In this document: in pieces, positions 8,524-13,523 of the stretch | How positions within the stretch are numbered: position 1 is the first letter of the stretch | How the letters are laid out: every line of letters begins with the position of its first letter | Assembly: GCA_022592445.1 (NCBI GenBank) | Contig: JABYQR010000655.1 | Coordinates: 1 to 13,523 of the forward strand | Source of the DNA: Cytidiella melzeri | Taxonomy: Eukaryota; Basidiomycota; Agaricomycetes; Polyporales; Irpicaceae | Reading direction: 5' to 3' | Length of the DNA stretch: 13,523 nucleotides | Program-made: the position numbers and the translations under genes | The notes under the pieces: generated by a model | The model's input: only the letters and a program-made list of their open reading frames with translations | Databases searched by the model: none | What the model was told of the DNA's origin: nothing

Positions 8524-9160
8524 ATGTCGCAGGCCTTGAGCTACTTGACAGTCAACAACAACAGCAACGATGATGACGAGGATGATTCCGATCTCAAACG
8601 TTACGACAATGGTCTCCAGCTGCCAGTTCAACAGTTGTGCTCGTTGGAACTCAACTCTTGTGGAAACAGTCACCTCAGCTCTGCAAGCATGCGCTCCAGC
8701 TCTGTAAACCTGCGTAAGGCTTCACGCTCAGGTGTTCTGCCTCCCACCAATGCCGACGTGATGCAGGTCAGTCACATAGCAGCCTGCATACTTCGAAATA
8801 CACTGACATCTCATACAGGAGCTGAACCGAGCCCAGCTTGAGTCCGCTGAGCTTAGCAAGTGACTCAAACAAACTGAGCAGGAGAAGAAGGAGCTATCAG
8901 ATACTCTGCGACTCACCAAGCAACGCGGAAAGGGACAATCTCAGCTACAGGTAGACCAAGGCGATGCTGAAGCCGTTCTTCACCTTCTACAGGTGAAGAA
9001 GGTTGAAGAGTGCGCAAAGAAATACGCTCTCCTCTATTGGCCCTGTGTCACGGAGACAAGGCTCGACGTGACAGATAGGGACACGAAGTGGATATCGACG
9101 AGGAGGTGGTGGCAGGCGTGTAGCACAGTGCTCTCACCAGCTATCAGACTTTATACGAGT

Positions 9161-9790
9161 TGTCTAGCCCAGTAAAGACCAAGTTAGTATTGATACTACT
9201 CGCTATGTAGTACAAGAGGGGTGTTGCTTACCTAGCCCAGTAAAGACCAAGAGGTCGAGATGGGGGCTAGGAGCGTACATGTAGCAGCTTATATAGACTT
9301 CAGGGACCTGCGCACAGACCATGTTGAGGGCAGGCTTTGCAAGAAGCCATGGGAACGAAGAACAAAAGAACTACCTAAAGGAGAACAATAGCTATTGTCT
9401 AGACCTTGCCAAGAACTCTACCCGTGAGAGAATCTATCTAAAAGGAGACCAACTATTGTATTCCATTCCCACACCTGTGAGAACATCCTTCCATAAAGAG
9501 AACAATAGGGAAAGAACAATAAGGAGCCCATGTGGACGGTATCTATGACGTTAAACCCTAGCTATGGGCTGAGCCATGTGCTTGTAGCCATGTGGTCTTA
9601 CTTAAGCTAAGTCACATGCCAGTGTGACGTAGTAGCAAGTAATGTGACCGTGTGGAGCGTCTAAGCCACGTGACACGGGCGCTTAATAGACGTGCAAAGG
9701 AGTTTATGCAGAGAGAATTGAAACTAGGTTGTAGCCCGGAGTTTTACAGATAAAAACAAGAGGTAAATTGCGAAAATTAAGGGCTAGTCA
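9161..9790. mobile_element. Insertion in gene B, possible MITE/foldback
   Basis: This 630-bp stretch interrupts gene B and has no coding sense. It starts TGTCTAGCCCAGTAA and ends TTAAGGGCTAGTCA, so the ends are imperfect inverted repeats (TGWCTAGCCC). CTAGCCCAGTAAAGACCAAG occurs twice near the left end (9164 and 9232). A TATA-like TTATATAGA is at about 9289. No target duplication is evident, so the boundaries and class are uncertain; a degenerate LTR is an alternative. Confidence 0.35.
9164..9251 (+). repeat. 20-bp direct repeat pair
   Basis: CTAGCCCAGTAAAGACCAAG is present exactly at 9164-9183 and 9232-9251, 68 bp apart. The intervening and following DNA is not otherwise alike. The repeat contains the putative terminal CTAGCCC of the surrounding insertion, so it may mark two successive ends or an internal duplication. 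Confidence 0.75.
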
Positions 9791-10470
9791 GGCCATCCAT
9801 GACACCCTGGGTAGCAAAACTTACCTGCGATTCACTGAGTGTGATGCATCCAGAAGTTGATGAGAAGGCACAATACAGGAACGAGCAGTCGCAGGAGAAG
9901 GCACACTTGGCTGACATGTGGGATGTCCTGGCAGCCAATCCAGACGTCAAGCCCATCCTAGGGTTAGCGGGGTGGCTCCCTGGAACAGTACATAATTGTT
10001 GCTTCTTACTTACAGTGGTTAATCTTTGTTTAGTTTTGCGAAATGGTTTCAGCTGAAAAGTGCAAGTTTGTGCATGCTGCTGTAGGAAACATCGTTGACA
10101 TCTTTGGCTCCCTTGGTCTGACTAGCAACAAGCTTGGAACGCCTGCAGCACAGAAGACCTGCAACACTTTGCAGGCTATGGGCCCTCAACACCACAACAA
10201 TCATTACTGCCTTTTGCTCTTCCCTGACGAGCATCCGGGTGACATCTTGTGGCTATTTTGGACCAAAAGAATTGTCTTCGTATGCCATTTTCACCGTGCA
10301 ATCCTCAGGTTGCAATACTAACACATCACATCACTAGGTCATCAAGTCCAGTATTCTTGGTAAGGGATCAATCAGAGGGGCAACAAATACGCTTGCAAAG
10401 GCACACCGATGGGGTATAACAAAGGTTACACCTGGGTTAATCGCATTCGCAGCCGTTGTTGTGAGTATCC

Positions 10471-11105
10471 CACTGCGGGCAAAGGCCAATTTCACATGAT
10501 GTGAAATTATTGTGAGAGTTATAAAAATCCCATGAATATCTGGTTATGTTTGAAGGGTTAGATTGATATACAATCAAACACATTTTTGTGATTTTTCTAC
10601 AAATTTTCAAGCCTATCTACTGGCAGCCTTTCCGCGCTCCGAAAATCTGTGTGAATATTGATTTTTCGGGCAGATTTCCGACCGATCTAAAATTATAAAA
10701 ACAAATAAATTTCCCACATGTGTCAGGTGATGGCAAACATAATGTGGCAAACAACTTTCCATAACTTTTCAGTAGCACGTCGCCGGAAATTCTACCTGCC
10801 CTTTCCTTTTCTGGATTTTTTCATGCCCTTTTCCAATTCCGTGGAAGGCATCTTTTCCACTTGGTTTTCTGAGCCATGAAAGGTAAATTTTCTTTGATTT
10901 TTCTTGTTGATTGAACTACCACTTAAAAAACAGAAAGACCTGCCCCTGAAAAGGCACAGAATTTGTATAGCATTATTTTGTATTCTCAAACATTAAGAAA
11001 TGATTCCGAGCCCAAAATTGCCTATGGATTATCTGCTGATAGTTAACATTTAAGTCGGTAATCACGCAAATTTCAGGCATGTGAAATCGGCGTTTGCCCC
11101 TAGTG
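10471..11105. mobile_element. CACTA-type MITE inside an intron of gene B
   Basis: The left end is CACTGCGGGCAAAGGCC continuing AATTTCACATG; the right end reversed is CACTAGGGGCAAACGCC continuing GATTTCACATG. These are 28-bp terminal inverted repeats with 4 mismatches, starting with the CACT(A/G) typical of the CACTA/EnSpm superfamily. TCC flanks both sides (10468-10470 and 11106-11108), the 3-bp target duplication expected for this superfamily. The 635-bp interior is AT-rich and has no plausible protein, so it is non-autonomous. Removing the element leaves an ordinary intron of about 53 bp (GTGAGT...TTTGTAG). Confidence 0.85.
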
Positions 11106-11475
11106 TCCCAACCTTTTGTTTCAACCCATCAATTGAGATATCTTTTTGTAGATTATTTACCTCGCTTTGGGTGACGATAGCTTCATTGTGGGGAATATGA
11201 CAAAGGCGGTTTCCTACGACTACCAGGCTCTGTTTGACCATTACCTCAAACTCCTCCATTTGAAGCCCCAAGGTACTCAGGAGCTACTTGCGTGGATGGA
11301 CTGTCAGGTTTTTGATACTACAGACACACCGACATCAGCCACAGAATCTGCTTCACCAGACAATGACTTTGACGCGCACAATCAAGAAATTGAGGCCATG
11401 TTCGGAGCTGAGCCTGTATCTTGCAGTCCATCCCCTCTGTTTCAGGCTCCGCCTCCTCCTCGGGTTCCTGGGCTG

Positions 11476-11565
11476 CCGTTGAACGCTCTCATTCCCGCTC
11501 CACCATGGTTAAACACTCTCGTTCCTGCTCCCCCTCGTTGACAATTCTTGGCCCCAGCTGCTCCT
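11476..11565 (+). repeat. Three 30-bp coding repeats in the Pro-rich tail of gene B
   Basis: In the gene B frame the units read PLNALIPAPP, WLNTLVPAPP and R*QFLAPAAP. The stop TGA at 11539-11541 sits at the position held by Leu in the first two units, so it may derive from a Leu codon (TTA to TGA) rather than from Arg CGA. Confidence 0.7.
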
Positions 11566-12006
11566 CCTTTGGCGGCCTCTCGAGCCCGTTCACTTGTGCC
11601 ATCTGCTCCTCGCTCTGTGTCTGCCCAAGCTCCCTCACCCGCCCCGCCTTCCCTTTGTCCCGTGCCCTCTCGAGCTCCTTCGCCTGACGTATTGTATGAC
11701 CCTCGTGATGGTCCTCCTGCTGTCGGCGGAGTTGTGCGTCTGGGAGCCCCTGTTGTCCTCCCTCGTCCTGGAGCAGCCTTGAATCCTGTCCCGCCTCCTA
11801 TTCCGCCGGCTCCTCCTGGACTTGGTCCTGCACAGATCTCTGCAGACGTTTCCGCTGGTTCTGGGTCGCTTGATCAGGCGCCTCCAACAAATGAGCTTGC
11901 CACGCTCAAGAAGCACGCCAGAAGACGTGCTCCTGCTGGTGCTACGGTTGCAGCGGAGGGACAAGAGACTATCACATCCCGACAATTGGTGTACCTCAAA
12001 CCATAG

Positions 12007-12329
12007 GTTTTATTTGGGAGGTGTTCGAGTTGCTCACCCTGCGTTTTTCGAGACTGTAAAATACCTGTTGATTTCAAATGCATGATTACCATTTGTTCAC
12101 TCTTCTCTACACAATCACAGCACGCATCAATGTGTTAAGAGTGAAGTGGGGTAGTGAAATCAGTTAGTATTTGTCTAAGTACAAGATAGCCACGGCAGTA
12201 TATAGTGTATATTAGTTATATGCTGTGTATGGTCTTATAGCGTAGCAGTTTTAATGGCTGAGTGAGATCAACTATACGCGCGTGAAGTATTTGAATACGC
12301 AGGTTTGAATCCGCTTCAATGCCATTAAA
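12007..12329. other. Gene-free flank after gene B
   Basis: AT-rich and without convincing coding sequence. TGGCTGAGTGA (12255) and GGTTTGAATCC (12302) resemble Pol III A and B boxes, but no tRNA cloverleaf could be built; see findings. Confidence 0.4.
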
Positions 12330-12640
12330 TTGAGGTCAATGGCCTTACTAAGCGTAACTAGACATTTGCAAAGATCTCTAATGAGTTTACAAAAGAACAT
12401 AAGAAAAATTTGTATATAACAAGTATACCATGTAGCGCACTTGTAAGTAACTCTACTAAGAGGACGGTAAGATGGGCTTTCAGTAAGCAGATGTGTAATG
12501 AGTATACAATGAACATAAGAAAACACTTACCCATGTAACGTACTTGTAAGTAATACCACTACAGCGGTAAGTAAAATGCAATGACCTCCAGTAAGCAGAG
12601 ATGTATAATGTAACAGTGATTCAATAACAAACATAACAAA
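12330..12640 (+). repeat. Degenerate tandem duplication, unit about 103-118 bp
   Basis: Two units and a partial third. AACATAAGAAAA occurs at 12396 and 12512 (with a weaker AACATAACAAA at 12630); CTTGTAAGTAA at 12440 and 12543; CAGTAAGCAGA at 12481 and 12589; AATGAGT(T/A)TACAA precedes the first two. The second unit has lost about 15 bp. No coding sense. Confidence 0.7.
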
Positions 12641-12957
12641 CACAGTAGTAGTCATTCAATTATTTGATGCAGTGGTCGGGGTGCCCTTCAGATGCCTCTA
12701 GCTACCGCAATGATATCTAGATGCATCCCGCTCAACGTGAAGTATATAGATGTGATAGATCTCCCTAGAGGGTGGGCGGGCAATCTAGAGGGTCTGAGAT
12801 AATCTGAAGGCATGATAATCTCCAGATGTTTACTGTTGACTCTGAATTCTCTCTAGAGTCCCTCTGGACAATCTGCGCGCCTATCATAGCATCTACCTAT
12901 CTCGATGCCTCAAGAGGCTCTTTCAGAATTTCCGACACACACTGTCACACAGTCACC
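12641..12957. other. Gene-free region upstream of the right gene C copy
   Basis: No supported gene. Contains several CTAGAGGG/TCTAGAG motifs and a short inverted pair, CCTTCAGAT (12685) with ATCTGAAGG (12802). The last 20 bases before 12958 (ACTGTCACACAGTCACC) match the upstream of the left gene C copy; the sequence further upstream does not. Confidence 0.45.
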
Positions 12958-13523
12958 ATGCCGCTTTCCCGCTACATTGCTGTCAGATCTGGTTGCAATA
13001 CCCCTTACTCCATCCCCGTCCGCAACAAAGTCACCAGACTTCAGAACGCCTTACCGTCTCCAAGGAGACCCTTGACAAGTTCAAAGATGCTGGCAAAGCC
13101 TCTCCAGCTCAAGTACCCTGGTAACAAGCCCCTCATCAAGAGGATCAACCTCAAGGAGCGGGCTCGCACCACCATTGAGCTTGAGGAGGACCAGGATTGT
13201 ATGAGAAAGGTCTCCAGCCTCATGTCTAAACTCAGCCTTCTCAACCGAATCAAGGAGCAGAAGAAGAAAAAAGGCTGAAAAGCTTACCCTTCTCCAGCGC
13301 ATTGAGGAGCGCAACCAACGCGCTTACATTCCCACTCCCTCTCCACTTCCCGCCACCCTCCACTTCCATAAAACAAAGCTTATGCTTTGTCAGCAGGATT
13401 CCAAACCAATGGTCACAGGCAGCCTGTCAAAGGCTTGAGCCTGTGTCAAGAAGCTGGACGCCTTCTTCTTGAGTGGTGGGCACTAATCATCAGCTCAACA
13501 CTTGTTGGGAGAAGCCCAGCTGG
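12958..13523 (+). pseudogene. Gene C, right copy: unknown coiled-coil-like protein, broken
   Basis: Starts at ATG 12958 (MPLSRYIAVRSGCNTPYSIP), followed by VRNKVTRLQNA. After this the frame is displaced: VSKETLDKFKDAGKASPAQV is readable one frame over, and the original frame resumes at NKPLIKRINLKERARTTIEL and continues MRKVSSLMSKLSLLNRIKEQ to a stop at 13276-13278. In another frame LTLLQRIEERNQRAYIPTPS and PLPATLHFHKTKLMLCQQ continue the protein, so more indels are present. Composition is charged and heptad-like. Homologous to 2792-3364 on the other strand; comparing the two should reveal the ancestral frame. The family is not recognised and no function can be given. It runs off the window end. 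Confidence 0.6.

Larger units (their letters stand above)
8524..12006 (+). pseudogene. Gene B: coiled-coil protein of unknown basidiomycete family, with two insertions
   Basis: ATG 8524 opens MSQALSYLTVNNNSNDDDED, a Ser/Asp-rich N-terminus. Exon 1 ends 8766; intron 8767-8818 has a good CTGAC branch site. Exon 2 is a coiled coil (ELNRAQLESAELSK...LKQTEQEKKELSDTL) broken by TGA 8861-8863; a 42-bp optional intron (8951-8992) is in phase. Next come KKVEECAKKYALLYWPCVTE, the 9161-9790 insertion, and pieces around EKAHLADMWDVLAANPDVKP and KFVHAAVGNIVDIFG. The best core is FPDEHPGDILWLFWTKR, intron 10280-10337, VIKSSILGKGSIRG...WGITKVTPGLIAFAAVV, intron 10461-11151 (holding a MITE), then IIYLALGDDSFIV...YDYQALFDHYLKLL...ELLAWMDCQVF. 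This resembles proteins of unknown function abundant in Agaricomycetes ('W G.. VTPG.IA.AA...LS.D..F', possibly the DUF6698 group; not verified). The tail is Pro-rich with TGA 11539-11541, ending at TAG 12004-12006. No biochemical role can be assigned. Confidence 0.65.

Noticed and set aside
6126..11541. TGA recoding (selenocysteine or readthrough) to explain the in-frame TGA codons
   Set aside because: Gene A also has an in-frame TAA (6784), frameshifts abound in the neighbourhood, and nuclear TGA reassignment is not expected in such fungi. Decay explains it better.
11635..11985. Arg/Ser-rich minus-strand open frame resembling a basic nuclear protein
   Set aside because: It is the shadow of the Pro/Ala-rich tail of gene B, whose GC-rich codons read as Arg on the other strand.
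12248..12325. A functional tRNA gene
   Set aside because: Boxes are present but acceptor, D and T stems have several mismatches and no sensible anticodon loop is seen.

Overview
The window looks like a transposon graveyard from a filamentous fungus, most probably a basidiomycete (Agaricomycetes; Rhizoctonia/Ceratobasidium-like is my guess, not proven). The support is: short introns (about 45-65 bp) with GTAAGT/GTATGT donors and CTGAC/CTAAC-type branch sites; a Plavaka-type transposase relic, a family typical of Agaricomycetes; a Ty3/gypsy polyprotein; and many mutually diverged repeats. No intact conventional gene, rRNA or convincing tRNA was found.

Layout. 1-2427 (minus): a decayed Ty3/gypsy retrotransposon read right to left as gag, aspartic protease, start of reverse transcriptase, running off the left edge, with several frameshifts. 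2428-2790: its leader, no gene seen. 2792-3364 (minus): a broken unknown coiled-coil-like gene ('gene C'). 3364-5813: an inverted repeat with arms of about 1.1 kb. Each arm holds an LTR-like segment with a TATA box, and the spacer of about 260 bp carries two face-to-face arrays of an 11-12 bp repeat built on ATAAGCGCYGG. 5813-7747 (plus): the C-terminal part of a Plavaka-type transposase with introns and at least three in-frame stops ('gene A'); its ATG lies exactly where the right arm ends. 7748-8451: intergenic. 8524-12006 (plus): a decayed multi-exon gene of an unknown basidiomycete family, with a coiled-coil N-terminus and Pro-rich tail ('gene B'). It is interrupted by two insertions of similar size: 9161-9790 (possible foldback/MITE) and 10471-11105, a CACTA-type MITE with 28-bp terminal inverted repeats and a 3-bp TCC target duplication that landed inside an intron. 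12007-12957: gene-free, with a degenerate tandem duplication. 12958-13523 (plus): a second diverged copy of gene C, in the opposite orientation to the first.

How the parts relate. The arms place the same upstream DNA in front of two different coding relics (gene C to the left, gene A to the right), and the arm end shares only a few bases (CACA) with the gene C start. This looks like a rearranged or nested transposon cluster in which one promoter-bearing repeat was joined to unrelated genes. I see no evidence of a working system. The best leads are the facing 11-12 bp arrays at the centre of the palindrome, the intron-located CACTA MITE, and the unnamed gene B family. Boundaries of arms, exons and LTR-like segments were read by eye and are approximate.
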